Shown here: one piece after another, positions 52,798 through 62,947 of the stretch
How the letters are laid out: the number at the start of each line of letters is the position of its first letter
Numbering within the stretch: position 1 is the stretch's first letter
Origin: Acanthosepion esculentum
Taxonomy: Eukaryota > Mollusca > Cephalopoda > Sepiida > Sepiidae
Reading direction: 5' to 3'
DNA length: 64,000 bases
NCBI GenBank assembly: GCA_964036315.1
Contig: OZ038496.1
Span: forward strand, 19,655,685-19,719,684
Position numbers and translations under genes: made by a program
The notes under the pieces: generated by a model
Databases searched by the model: none
The model's input: the letters and a program-made list of their open reading frames with translations, nothing else
What the model was told of the DNA's origin: nothing

Positions 52798-53164
52798 CTC
52801 TAACTAAATGTTAATCCTTTTCAATTCTCTGTTCGTGTGCTTTTAAAATTTAGAAGACAAATAAGAAAAAAAAAAAAGACAATTCCTATACACAATTCAG
52901 ATTTGTTCACTTCCTGCATTTGCTAATGACTCACATCCTGTCAAAAGAAAAATATATCATGAAATATACAAGACAGATTCAGCTAATGGCAAAAATAATC
53001 TGCAAAATACCGTCTTTCTCAAGAGGACAAACATTTTTTTGTTTTTTTTTTTTACTTAAAATCCAACTTTAGGGAAATTTTGAAGCATACTACAGGATGT
53101 AACTTGAACTATTTCTGACTGCATTATTTTTTTAGTAAGCTGCTAAGTACTGCCAGTGATCTCC

Positions 53165-53235
53165 CATTTTTTTTTTTTACTAATTTTCATCCAATACAAG
53201 GCCTAAAAGCCACTCGAGGTAGAGAGTTACTGTGT
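53165..53235 (-). mobile_element. CR1/Jockey-like LINE 3' tip
   Basis: TAATTTTCATCCAATACAAG, GCCTAAAAGCCACTCGAGG and GTTACTGTGTGGAG are the family 3' end in reverse. It lies only 40 bp from a plus-strand copy, giving a tail-to-head pair. Confidence 0.65.
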
Positions 53236-53269
53236 GGAGTTGTATTAGCATAACTTGAGGTGGAACAAC

Positions 53270-53935
53270 TACATTGAATTAATAGCTGCATCATCTGCAA
53301 GGAAAGTTGGTTCTCTGTGTTGTGCAAGATGGTTTTTCTCATCAGAGTCCATATCTTGCCCATCTACAAATCTACAATTCATCCATTCATTGAATATTGT
53401 TGCCATATCTTGTCTGGTGCCCCTGCTGTTCATCTTGAGGTTCTCAACAATATCCAAAGAAGGATCTGCAATGTAATCAGTCCTGACTTGGCATCTCAAC
53501 TTCAGTCACTTTCTCATAAATGTGAATTGGCTTCCCTCTGTCTTTTCTACAAATATTTTCATGGCAACCGTTCTGATGAGTTCTCTTCGCTGATGCCACA
53601 TCTACATGAATTTAAACATGTTACTAGATTGGCATCTAGATCCCACTCTTTTACTTTTGAAATAGTTAAATGCAACCACCATTTCTACTCCAGCAGTTTG
53701 TTTTCTCGTGCTTCCTGACAGTGGAACTCCCTTCCTCTTATTTACTTCCCTGATAACTACAGTCTTCAAAAATTTAAATGCAACGTCAATCACCATCTTC
53801 TGTTGCCTCGATCGCCATTCTTCTTTTATCCTTTCTTCAGTTCCTTCTATACACAGTCCTTTCCCTTACTTTCATTCTCTTTAACCCCATGTATGCTAGT
53901 GGCTCTCCCGCCTTGCTTGGGGTGAAATGCTTAAA
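53270..53935 (+). mobile_element. CR1/Jockey-like LINE, longest C-terminal copy
   Basis: Plus frames read FLIRVHILPIYKSTIHPFIE, YCCHILSGAPAVHLEVLNNI, QRRICNVISPDLASQLQSLS, SLCLFYKYFHGNRSDEFSSL, TRLASRSHSFTFEIVKCNHH and FYSSSLFSRAS. They continue in another frame with WNSLPLIYFP...LQKFKCNVNHHLLLPRSPFF. The 3' end is CCCGCCTTGCTTGGGGTGAA then an A-rich tail (53932-53946). This is the region after the reverse transcriptase core of CR1/Jockey-superfamily LINEs. One open frame of 133 residues remains. Confidence 0.9.
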
Positions 53936-54009
53936 AAAAAAAAAAAGAAGAGAAATGGCAAGCAGTGAAGTTCTTGGAGTGAAGCAGGAAAGATAACAGC
54001 TAATTCTAG

Positions 54010-54420
54010 ACTTGAATAGGTCAAGATTTAATTTAATGAATAAGATTAACAGAGATGTTAGAAGTATAGAGTTGAAGTAGACTTTAGAAGGAACTGGAAA
54101 CCCAATCCTAAGCAGAAAATAAGGGTTAAACCTCTACACCTGTTCAAAATACTTTGAGTGTGAACTGGGTGATAGGCAAACCTATTTACTTGTATTGGGG
54201 GAGAGGAGAAAAAAAAATCAATAATTAATGAATAAAATTTCAGAGTTCAGGCACAGACTTCGGGAACACAGAGCTGAAGCAGACTTTAGAAGGAACCTGA
54301 AACCCAATCCTAAACAGGTAACAAGAGACAAACCTCTTACACCTGTTGAAGGGTCTGGGGAGAAGTGTTAACTGGACTATCGGAAAACCTATCTACTCCT
54401 CTTAGATCTTTCATTTTCTT
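54010..54420. repeat. Two inverted units of the ~190 bp satellite
   Basis: GAAGTAGACTTTAGAAGGAA, CTGGAAACCCAATCCTAAGC, AACCTCTACACCTGTTC and GGGTGATAGGCAAACCTATT, then GAAGCAGACTTTAGAAGGAA and following, are reverse complements of the monomer at 34215-34955. It is a short dispersed piece of the same satellite, 19 kb away and in the opposite orientation. Confidence 0.88.
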
Positions 54421-54724
54421 TTTGTTACTTTTTCATCACAACACTCTGATCACTTGCACTCTATGTCTGTTAAGGAGGTAACATCAAGCGGTTGTTTTTT
54501 TTACACTTTTTCATTATTATTCTCAGTACTGTAGGACCTTACCATTCAAGGATGTAGATTATCAGCTATTGTCACATATGCAGCTAAACCAGTCAACAAA
54601 ACTTTGGCCTTCTTACCTGCAAAAAACATTGTCAAAAGGATGTTTTTTTTTATAGGCAATGCTATTATTTTAACTAATTTCAATCTTCTCAGCAAAGTTG
54701 TTTTAAAAAGCAATGATTAGAATT
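54421..54724. other. Unannotated spacer
   Basis: No feature recognised. Confidence 0.4.
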
Positions 54725-54728
54725 TTAA

Positions 54729-54945
54729 CCCTAGAACACTAACCATGGGTATATAGTAGCCAGCGCAAATTTTCCTATTTTTAATTACAATTTTCAGTAC
54801 CTGATTTTCTTACCTAAATAATGTTTTTCAGTTCCTATTAATGTTAACTGAAAGTACAAAGTTCGAAGTGCTTGCATGTAAAATATTTCAAATAAAGATT
54901 TATATTTAATATTTTTAACATTAATTGATGGTTAGTGTTCTAGGG
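54729..54945. mobile_element. piggyBac-type MITE, second family
   Basis: TTAA at 54725-54728 and 54946-54949 flank ends CCCTAGAACACTAACCAT and ATGGTTAGTGTTCTAGGG, a perfect 18-bp terminal inverted repeat allowing for the internal continuation. CCCTAGAA-type tips are seen in piggyBac elements. 217 bp, non-coding. The perfect ends suggest it is younger than the element at 7069. Confidence 0.93.
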
Positions 54946-54949
54946 TTAA

Positions 54950-55295
54950 TAAAGCCTAAACACATGCTGAAAGTGAATTTATCTTTTTTTTTGTTTTTGA
55001 GAATTGACAACAAAAATAATAAACACTATTAAATTGTTTATTTACACTATTTATTTATTATATTGTTTACTTGAAGGGTTGGCAAAACATCAACTAATTT
55101 ATAAAATAGTAAAGAATAAGGATTTCTTTATAGTTGGTTCTCACATATTTTAATAATTTAGTAAATATTTATAAATTTATGAATAAAACATTTGCATATT
55201 TATTTCTTTATAAACTGGTAAATGATAAATATTGCATTGCATTAGTTTTAATTGAATTAGTTTTTAGATTGTTGTAAATATTTCCCACCACCATA
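54950..55295. other. Unannotated A+T-rich DNA
   Basis: No feature recognised. Confidence 0.4.
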
Positions 55296-55297
55296 AC

Positions 55298-55695
55298 ATA
55301 TTCTCCTTGTGTCTTTTCTATAAATATTTTCATGGTAATTGTTCTGATGAACTTTCCTCTTTGGTACCTAGACTGTATAAATTTAAGTGCAGTACTAGAT
55401 TGGTAGTTAGGTCTCATCATTTTACAGTTGAAATTGCAAGATATCACTGTAATTTCTGTGCTAACAGTTTCTTCTCTCATATTTCTTGTCTGTGGAACTC
55501 TATTCCGGCTTGTTGTCTTCAGCCAACTTTAATCTTCAAAAATTTAAATGTCAATCATTATCTTCTGTCTTCTTGACTCCTGTTTTTTTTTTGCTTTCCC
55601 TCCTCAATAATGTTTTTCTTTTTCTCATATTCTTTGACTCTTAATAATCCTTTGCATCTTAGTGGCTTTATTTTCTTACTTGGGGTGAAAGGATT
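55298..55695 (+). mobile_element. CR1/Jockey-like LINE, C-terminus and 3' end
   Basis: Plus frame 55307-55576: MCLFYKYFHGNCSDELSSLV, PRLYKFKCSTRLVVRSHHFT, VEIARYHCNFCANSFFSHIS, CLWNSIPACCLQPTLIFKNL, NVNHYLLSS. The 3' end is GTGGCTTTATTTTCTTACTT then GGGGTGAAAGGATTG. 5' truncated, but with the best-preserved uninterrupted C-terminus of this family. Confidence 0.9.
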
Positions 55696-55744
55696 GAGAA
55701 TTTGGGCTATTTGTACTTTATGGTGATTTTCTAAGTTTAGCTCA

Positions 55745-55855
55745 GATGTGCACAAACCCAAAAGTACAAGACACCCAGTGAAAATTGAACTCACTACTCA
55801 GTTGTAATTGTTCTAGCAAGATAAGCTTGTTAACCATTACACCATGTTGAGGTGC
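55745..55855 (-). mobile_element. tRNA-like SINE head
   Basis: Minus strand: CAACATGGTGTAATGGTTAA then CAAGCTT (box A region), TTGCTAGAACAA (anticodon arm remains), and GTGAGTTCAATTTTCAC (T-arm with B box). The T-arm GTGAG/TTCAATTT/TCAC pairs. Downstream TGGGTGTCTTGTACTTTTGG is of unknown family. Confidence 0.6.
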
Positions 55856-55859
55856 CCTT

Positions 55860-56585
55860 TTGTACTTTACGTATTTATTTGAAATGATAATTTTATCTTT
55901 ACATTTTTGAAAAATATTTTTTCAAAAGTGACACTGGTAAATAGATACTTATAAATTTATTTCGCTAATTATTTTTATCTACATTAACACATACTTCAGA
56001 AAATATATGCCAAACAAATGATCCATCAGTAAACGAGGCCATATGTTCTTAACATCAGAAGATCACATTGGGATTTATTAGCCATGCTTTCTTGTTTTAC
56101 TCTACAGAGTAATGAAAACATTATAGTTTAAAAAGAAAATGTTATTTCACAAATAGAGATTAGGAATTTTTTTTTATCTGCCAGTGTAATTATTTTTCCA
56201 TTCCTTCTATCATGAGCTGAAGGGAAGGAGGGGATCACTTTTACGCTTTGATTGAAGAGTTAAGTCTTGTTTCAGGAGAAAGTCTTTATTTTTAAAACAT
56301 TTTTGCTTTAATATTCTAAGTGGAGGCTATCCTGGTTAATAGAATTTAAAATGTAATTGATGACAATGAACAACTTGAGACCAGGGGGTCTGTACCGGTT
56401 AATCTATTTCATTTGGCAATTATAAAATTATGTCTTTTAAATAGAATTACTTTCTTCATGCCTTGTATTATTTGTGTGCTTATACATAAATACTTATAGA
56501 ATAAGACAAATTTAGAATAGTTTGTAGGTTATATATTTCATCCATGGTTATAAAATAAAAATTAATTAATGAATAGTATTAGAGA
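55860..56585. other. Unannotated A+T-rich DNA
   Basis: No feature recognised. Confidence 0.45.
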
Positions 56586-56587
56586 AA

Positions 56588-56672
56588 AAGTTTCTTATGA
56601 GTCTATGCTAATATGTGATGTAGGCAAATGTAAATTTATTTGTCGACATCACATATCAACATAGACTCATAA
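56588..56672. repeat. Hairpin/palindromic element
   Basis: Arms TTTCTTATGAGTCTATGCTA then ATATGTGATGT face ACATCACATATCAACATAGA then CTCATAAAAAC, with a ~20-base centre (AGGCAAATGTAAATTTATTTG). Only a few mismatches. It is probably a small palindromic MITE. No target duplication could be assigned. Confidence 0.82.
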
Positions 56673-56679
56673 AAACGTT

Positions 56680-57495
56680 TACAGCCTGAAATCCAAAGGT
56701 GCATTGAGTCAGTGAAAGATGCCTTCCAAAAGCTAAGTAAAGTAAAAAGAAAAGAGTACTGAACTGTTATGTTATATCAGTTCTCCTATATGGCAGTGAA
56801 TACTGGACAGCCTGCCTACAGATGAAGAAGAAACAAGAAGCAATAGAAATATGGTTCTACAGAAGGATACTGAGAATACCATGGAGTGAACATGTGAGCA
56901 ATGACAGTTTTATAGAAACTAGAAATAAAAAGGACATTTATACTTAACAAGAGGGAAAAGAGTGATGAAATTTCTTGGGCACATAATGAGGAAAGATTGC
57001 TTTGAGAATTTGACACTCACAGGACATATTGAAAGCAAGAGTGTTTTATCATCTCGTAATGATGTGGATTTTGTGAAAGTGGTTTCTGAATTTATCATTA
57101 ATTAAATCATATTATATTTATAATATAAAGTGGTTTATATTGTAACTTTATAAAAGAGACAGGATATATTGACGGCAAAAAGGGCAAAGTGAAACTTAAC
57201 TAATGAGTTTGTGTAAATGGATGGTAGAACATGGACTGGGAAGGATAATAAGGGAACAAACATTGCTGGAAGATACAAAGGATAGGAAGTTGTGGAGAGC
57301 CATGATCGGCCACGTTTTGAAGGGATACTGAAATTGATGGCAAGAGGAGCAAAGGTAAACTGAGAGAAACTTAACTAATGAATTTGTGTAAATGGATGGC
57401 AGAACATGAACTGGGAGGGATAACAGGGGACAAACATTACTGGGAGCTACAAAGAATAGGAAGTTGTGGAGAAGCATGATCACCCATGTCCTGAA
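56680..57495 (+). mobile_element. RTE-like LINE tail with internal insertion and duplicated 3' end
   Basis: CAGCCTGAAATCCAAAGGTG, GAATACTGGACAGCCTG, GAAGCAATAGAAATATGGTT, CTACAGAAGGATACTGAGAA and ACATAATGAGGAAAGATTGC run in family order. ACAGGACATATTGA (57019-57032) and ACAGGATATATTGA (57159-57172) bracket a 126 bp A+T-rich stretch, possibly an insertion with a 14-bp duplication. The last ~180 bp (GTGTAAATGGATGGTAGAAC to GGAAGTTGTGGAGAGCCATG) is repeated at 57325-57490. Confidence 0.8.
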
Positions 57496-57950
57496 TTTAG
57501 TTTAATTTAAAATCTGTGCTAATTTGGTTTGCAATTAATAGTAAAATATTGGTATTTCTTCAAGAATATTTTTATTAACAAACATAAGAGAGCTGTTGCA
57601 GACTATTTAAAGAATTTGCAATAAGTTTACTTCAAGTTATATAAATGTCGCTGAAATATATCACAAGTAAAAAATATTCAAGACGGTAGGTGGCTCCCTC
57701 TGAGCAGGTGGGCATAATTTCATTAGTCTAGGAGCTCCCACCAAAATGTCAAAATCTGGCCCTGGACCTCCATGTAATTAAAGAAAGAAATGCTTTCTTA
57801 TCATCATATTTATTCTTTGTAAACATTTTTTCGCCCATAACATTTTTCAGCATTCTTAGAAAAAATTTCTCATAAAATCTATAATACTTGCAAATATATC
57901 CATTTAAAATCCTTTTTTTTTTAAATTCCTTTCACTCTTGGGCTAAAGTT
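57496..57950. other. Unannotated DNA
   Basis: No feature recognised. 57685-57775 is slightly G+C richer. Confidence 0.4.
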
Positions 57951-57956
57951 TGTCTA

Positions 57957-58078
57957 CAGGGTGATTGAAATGTAACTCACTATTTTATGTATGATGGACT
58001 CTCCTGTCTTGTAAAAATTATAGTTATAAGGGAAAGTCCACTATACATAAAATAGGGAGTTACTTTTCAATCACCCTG
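57957..58078. mobile_element. Palindromic Tc1/mariner-type MITE, 122 bp
   Basis: The left end CAGGGTGATTGAAATGTAAC then TCACTATTTTATGTA is mirrored by TACATAAAATAGGGAGTTAC then TTTTCAATCACCCTG at the right. TA flanks on both sides (57955-57956 and 58079-58080) are the target duplication. The arms are ~50 bp with few mismatches, so almost the whole element can fold into one hairpin. Confidence 0.92.
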
Positions 58079-58080
58079 TA

Positions 58081-58495
58081 CTTTTATTCTTTTTTATATC
58101 AACTAGTAAATAATTAACTTGAACATTTTTTGCTTAAAAACAAACAAACAAAAAAAAAATGATTCTTCATACCCCAAATATCTCAAATTCACTGACAAAT
58201 TTAATCTTGATATCACCAAATATTTATTTCTGTAAAAGTTTCTCGCATATTTATGTGAAAATGTCCGCCTTAAAAAAATACTATTTGGGGTTTATTTATT
58301 TTGTGAGAGTATTGTTACCAGATATTTATTTTTGTTAGTCATCTTTAAGACTTTTGATATGTAAGAGATTTGAATGTCAGTCTGCAAATCCTATATACCT
58401 TTTCACCAGCTCACGAACTGCAAGATAAGACACCTCTTGACTGAGAACAACAACTACAACAAAAAGTAATAAGTGAATATGTACGATAGTGTATG
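58081..58495. other. Unannotated A+T-rich DNA
   Basis: No feature recognised. Confidence 0.4.
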
Positions 58496-58499
58496 ATGC

Positions 58500-58745
58500 C
58501 GAAAATGAATCCAGATTGCACAATTCTGTTTTATTTACTTCATTCTATTGCCCTTGGAAAAAGCATAAGTGTTCCCCCAGCTATAGGTTAAATAGCAGAT
58601 CTGACTGAGTTTTTTTTTTTGCCTTGAGATGACAACCAACCTACAGGAAGAAAAACTCCAAATTCAAAACCAGTTTGAAGAGGGCTGAATACACTATTCT
58701 TCCAAAAACTGTCGTACATATGGTGTCCTTATGACCCTAATGGGC
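58500..58745 (+). mobile_element. tRNA SINE body fragment
   Basis: CCCTTGGAAAAAGCATAAGT, CCCCCAGCTATAGGTTAAAT, AGCAGATCTGACTGAG, AACTCCAAATTCAAAACCAG and CTTCCAAAAACTGTCGTAC follow the block order of the SINE at 5223. The tRNA head is not recognisable. Confidence 0.68.
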
Positions 58746-58824
58746 TGCGGAACTCATAACGTAACAAATTCTTGGATGAATTACAATCTGAAAATAATAT
58801 CACTCACTAAGAAATTATATTTTG

Positions 58825-59275
58825 TGACAAGCAAAGAAAAGAGTACTAAACTGTTATGTAATATCAGTCCTCCTATTTAACACTGAATGCTGGACAATCT
58901 CCTCAATGATGAAGAAGAGACTTCAAGCAACAGAAATGTGGTCCTACAGAAGGATGCTGAGGATACCATAGACCAAACATGTGAATAACAACAAAGTTTT
59001 AGAAAAAAATGGAAACAAAAAGGACACTTATGCTTAACCTCAGAAAGAGACAGTTGAAATTTCTACGGTACATAATGTGGAAAGGAAGCTTGGAAAATAG
59101 GATACTCACAGGACATATTGCAAGCAATAGGGTCAGGAAAGTAATGCATAAGCTGCCTAACAAGCGTGTGTAAATGGATGGCAGGACAGAGATGAGGAGA
59201 CATTACAAAATTTATTAGGAGCTATAAGGAATAGGAAATTGAGAAGAGCCATGATCACCAACCTCCTGAAGTGAA
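58825..59275 (+). mobile_element. RTE-like LINE tail
   Basis: AGAGTACTAAACTGTTATGT, CACTGAATGCTGGACAATCT, TTCAAGCAACAGAAATGTGG, TCCTACAGAAGGATGCTGAG, GACACTTATGCTTAACCTC, GTTGAAATTTCTACGGTACA, GTGTAAATGGATGGCAGGAC and GAGCCATGATCACCAACCTC correspond to the C-terminal coding part and 3' end. Frame-broken throughout. Confidence 0.85.
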
Positions 59276-59499
59276 ACCGTCAACAATCAGTAATTCAAAA
59301 TGAGTGCAAGCTTGAAGGAAACGTAATTGAATTCTTTCATGGGTTACTATGGAGGTAACAGCCAGTTACTGTTCCTGTTCAGATAGTTACGGGAAAGTAA
59401 TTGCCTAAGTGGTTATTCACTAACTTTTGACTTTTCGAGCTGTCATAGCGATGCAGAGATATTTCATAGAGATAAGGCAGTGGCATTTATTTAAGTGTG

Positions 59500-59582
59500 A
59501 GTAATGATCCTCACCAGTCCAGCACGGTGAATTAAACCATAAACCTTATGATCAGCAGTCTGATATTCTATCCCAGAGTAAT
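59500..59582 (-). mobile_element. tRNA-like SINE head
   Basis: Minus strand: CTCTGGGATAGAATATCAGA (box A), CTGCTGATCATAAGG (anticodon region) and GGTTTAATTCACCGTGC (box B). It resembles the tRNA head of SINE family 2 (GGGTAGAATATCCGACTG). Confidence 0.5.
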
Positions 59583-59939
59583 ACTTTCTTTAGTGTTTAT
59601 TCTAAATAACTAGTTCACTACTAGTCACTTTGTAAATGGCAAGATGTTCACATTTCAAATCTATATCGTTTGTCCACTTAAAATGCTATATTTATTAGAA
59701 AATATATTCCTTTTAAAGAAGCATCATAAAAAAAAGACTTCAAATGAGCATATATTTTGGCTTACAGTCTTTTCCTGTTAACCAGCGGTTGTTGCCAGAG
59801 AGAAAGGGAATTTAGCCCTTGCAACACAGATGTAGATTTCAGTTTCATTCAAGTGGTGTATATGTATAGGTTTCCGTGTACGCATGTATATTTTAATACA
59901 AAGACAGACCTAAAAACATTTTTACAAATTTTTAAAAAA

Positions 59940-60145
59940 ATTAAAATAATTTTGTTTGGTTGTTTTGTTTTACAGCATATCAACCTCAATGAATTATTTA
60001 ATGCCGACAAGACTTTTATTGATGTTAATATATTTTTTCACAAAAATGTATTGCTTATATCTTTTTCAAAAATGTATTGCTGGTAATAGTTTTTTCTTCA
60101 AAAATTCATTGCTGACATTAAAACCTGTTTTTACACTTTCATGAT
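59940..60145 (+). repeat. Dispersed repeat R4, copy 1
   Basis: TGTTTTACAGCATATCAACC, TCAATGAATTATTTAATGCC, GACAAGACTTTTATTGATG and several TTTTTCAAAAATGTATTGCT repeats. It matches 61797-61960 (TGTTTTACGGCATATCAACC, TCAATGGGTCATTTAATGCC). The TTCAAAAA...ATTGCTGG unit is itself tandemly repeated about four times. Confidence 0.78.
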
Positions 60146-60154
60146 GTTTTAATC

Positions 60155-60465
60155 CCAGTTTTGGGGTTAACTATTTGCCCATAGCTGGGACCCTAACAGG
60201 TGCTACCGCCCCTATACTGGTTGGCAACAATGACTAAAGAGTCTAGTCTGTTCTGCTATTTAACCCATAACTGAGGGGGAAATAGATGGATTTATACCTT
60301 TCTCAAGAGTATTTGTGTGAAAGTGAATATAAATCTGAATCTAGACCGGAATTCAAACTCGGGTCACTGATTTCTCTTTCCAAGCCTTTGAACATTACAC
60401 ATCCACACGATGTACATGCATGCAAAATTACTCATAGACATTGTGTGGCTGACAGGGTATTAGCT
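60155..60465 (-). mobile_element. tRNA-derived SINE
   Basis: Minus strand: GTGTAATGTTCAAAGGCTTG (box A region, weak), ACCCGAGTTTGAATTCCGG (box B), AATACTCTTGAGAAAGGTAT, TATGGGTTAAATAGCAGAAC, AGACTCTTTAGTCATTGTTG and CCAACCAGTATAGGGGCGGT. Related to the family at 5223 but with its own distal end (GCACCTGTTAGGGTCCCAGC). R4 copy 1 adjoins its 3' end. Confidence 0.75.
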
Positions 60466-60529
60466 CTTCTTTTATAATAAATTTACCAAGTTTTATGGGA
60501 GTGGAGTATGTGAGCATATGATTTTTTTT

Positions 60530-60690
60530 AAAATCAAATTCATTCCATGCAAGGCAGTAAAGCCACTAAGACGCAAATGGTTACTGGGTGTGAAGGAATT
60601 AGAAAACAGAAATATTAAGAAGTGAGAACAATATAAGTGTAATCAAGAGGACAGTAGATAGCGACTGACATTGCATTTAAAATGTTTAAA
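60530..60690 (-). mobile_element. CR1/Jockey-like LINE 3' end
   Basis: CATGCAAGGCAGTAAAGCCA, CTAAGACGCAAATGGTTACT, GAGGACAGTAGATAGCGACT and GACATTGCATTTAAAATGTT are the final codons (NxMSVAIYCPL-like) and 3' end in reverse. Confidence 0.82.
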
Positions 60691-61085
60691 AATAGCCAAC
60701 AGTTGTTTTGGCTTGTGCCAACTGTCCAGATCTTTTTCTCTTAAAAACAGCTGGAGTGTCAAATCTGTATTTTACTGCCAAGATAATAATAAAAAATAAA
60801 AAACAAAAAACTAATGGAACCAATGAATCTCAAGATAAACTGTTTCTTGCCTCACCCTTTACGTGCCTTGAGAGCTATAGAGATCTTTCTAAAACCTATT
60901 GGTTAGCTCGACTCATACCATTTTAGAATCTTTCAGATTTTCCAGTTTTGTTTTTTTTTCCTGATGTTTTTTTTTTAAACAAACCCGAAAAATGATTGAG
61001 TTAATGCCAAGGGCAAATTGGGGTGGAACAGGAACCTTATCTTCAATGGCCTGGATTAAGTTGTATTTTTTTCATTTTTATCTAC
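60691..61085. other. Unannotated DNA
   Basis: A 72-codon plus frame at 60708 has no family motif. Confidence 0.4.
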
Positions 61086-61088
61086 CTG

Positions 61089-61116
61089 TATATATATATA
61101 TATATATATATATATT
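61089..61116. repeat. (TA)n array
   Basis: TA run. Confidence 0.93.
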
Positions 61117-61167
61117 GTGCTCTGTTATAATGGGTATTGTACAGTTCTAAGTTTAACTTGACTGAGG

Positions 61168-61374
61168 ATGAAAAAGAAATTAAAGAAAGAGAAAACAGAT
61201 AGCTGCGAGTCAGTTTTATTTTGGGCTTATCTGCCTCGTGCCACTGTAACAACCTCACCCAATAAAATCAACAATCAATCAAAAAGAAGAAAACAATTCT
61301 CTACCACCAATACAAAAATTGGCTCAGGCATTGACAGTGACAAAGTAAAAAAATCAAAAAGAAATAAGTATTAG
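61168..61374 (+). other. Lysine/serine-rich open frame, doubtful
   Basis: 68 codons: a short basic N-terminus, then CESVLFWAYLPRATVTTSPN and a lysine-rich end (KVKKSKRNKY). It does not overlap a recognised repeat and has normal-looking complexity in the middle. It could be a terminal coding exon, but there is no clear acceptor site and no domain. Most likely chance in A-rich DNA. Confidence 0.12.
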
Positions 61375-61790
61375 AATAAGTACAATTAAGTTCAGTTAGT
61401 GAGACAAATACAATGGCTAATGGTTACCGGACATTGAAAATATCAAGTTTTCAACAACAACAACAAAATTCCTCTCTAAAATAAACTTAGCTCCAAATAA
61501 AATGACCAATCAGAAGGCAGTATTTCTCCACAAACTCAGGCTTTTTAATTTGTCTCAGCTTTTCATGGACAACCAACTCATTAACTATGGCAGTAGTAGT
61601 TCAATTGCCGTTTTCTAAAGACAGTTGTAAATTGAAGAAACAACTCCTCGTCATTCACGTTAAGTTATATAATTATACGTAGGATTGATGAAAAGTTCTC
61701 AACTGCGAAAAATAGCCCAGAGAAACGTATATGTAGATCAACACACTTGACCCATTGTTTACGATTTCTTTTTTTTTTTTATCCTTCATG
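61375..61790. other. Unannotated A+T-rich DNA
   Basis: No feature recognised. Confidence 0.4.
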
Positions 61791-61796
61791 TAATTT

Positions 61797-61965
61797 GTTT
61801 TGTTTTGTTTTACGGCATATCAACCTCAATGGGTCATTTAATGCCGACACACCTTTTTTTTCCTGGTAATATTTTTTTGTCTTGTCAAAAATCCATTTCT
61901 GTTAATATTCTTTTTTCAAAAACGTACAGCTGGCAACATTATTTTTTCAAAGACGTATTATCAGA
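61797..61965 (+). repeat. Dispersed repeat R4, copy 2
   Basis: Matches 59955-60120. Immediately downstream, TAGTTTATCGTCTTACCCAG then GACG is duplicated (61986-62010 and 62013-62037). Confidence 0.78.
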
Positions 61966-62149
61966 GGCCTTGCTGTTGGACGTAGTTTATCGTCTTACCC
62001 AGGACGCGGATGTAGTTTAGCGTCTTACCCAGGACGTTTATCCTTCATGATATCTTGATGTTTGAATATTGAAATACACGATGTTTTTTCTGATATCAGA
62101 TTAGAATTTCGACTCGAGTTGCTTAGTTTTGCTCAAGAATCAGTACTCT

Positions 62150-62480
62150 TCTTTTTTATGTGTCCTGTACTCTCAGGCCGTAGGCGATCATGGCTCTCCA
62201 CAACTTCCTGTCCTTTGTTGTTCTCAATAAATTTTGTCTTTTCGTTATTTCTTCTAAACCCTGTTATGCAATCGATTTACTGAATCTCATCATGTACTCT
62301 TTACTTCTATCCCTCTTGTCCTCAATCTGTCCTGTGAGTATTAGATTTTCCAAGCCCTCCTTTCTCATTATGTGCCCTAGAAATCTCTTCCTGATGTTAA
62401 GAATAAGATTCCTGTTTTATTTTCATTTTTTCTAAAACCTCGTCGTTGCAGGTATTCTCAGCATTCTTCTCCATTCATTT
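62150..62480 (-). mobile_element. RTE-like LINE tail
   Basis: Minus strand, read from the 3' end: TGTACTCTCAGGCCGTAGGC, GATCATGGCTCTCCACAACT, TCCTGTCCTTTG and AAATTTTGTCTTTTCG, then CATTATGTGCCCTAGAAATC and AAGAATAAGATTCCTG. The AMIAYGL...LKFLGHIM region is recognisable in reverse. Truncated near 62470 at TTCTCAGCATTCTTCTCC (the RRMLRI region). Confidence 0.8.
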
Positions 62481-62735
62481 TGGGTCGTCAAAGTTCTGAT
62501 CAGTACGATAGCGTATGCCATTTAGAGCTAACCTATGCATTCTGTAATACTATCTCATTGCCAGTTCTGTAAATAGAGAAGACTTATAAAAAGAGAAGAC
62601 TTTTCTGTAATTTCTTCTCATCGTTTTATCTTTCAAGGCTTCATTTAATCGGCAAAGAAAGTTAGCCTTTTACTGTGCATTGTTTGGCGTTATCAAGCTA
62701 GTCAACAAGATAACGTCCTGAATCCAAAATACATT
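62481..62735. other. Unannotated DNA
   Basis: A short duplication AGAAGACTTATAAAAAGAGAAGACTT near 62577. Otherwise nothing. Confidence 0.4.
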
Positions 62736-62739
62736 CGCA

Positions 62740-62945
62740 TATGCGCAAATACACTTTGGAAAAATATGAATCCATCTCTTCCTCCCAACTATGGATTAAA
62801 GAGGGAAAATTGTCCCTGGAAAAATCATTGTTATTCTCAAAAAATTGTTAATTCAGTCGCAAAAAAAAAAAAAAATTTTCTTACATTCCGAAATATGTTT
62901 CGGCTTTAAATAACCAACAGAGGATTGATAAGCTGTACAGCCAGA
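62740..62945 (+). mobile_element. Composite SINE (5S/tRNA type), body and tail fragment
   Basis: GCGCAAATACACTTTGGAAA, AATATGAATCCATCTCTTCC, CAACTATGGATTAAAGAGGG, then TTCGGCTTTAAATAACCAAC and GGATTGATAAGCTGTACAG. This is the body and the diagnostic tail of the SINEs at 4055, 36685 and 42887. The 5S and tRNA heads are missing. Confidence 0.75.
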
Positions 62946-62947
62946 AC

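Noticed and set aside
61168..61374. Lysine-rich frame as a terminal exon
   Set aside because: No convincing acceptor site or homologous domain. Kept only as a low-confidence feature.
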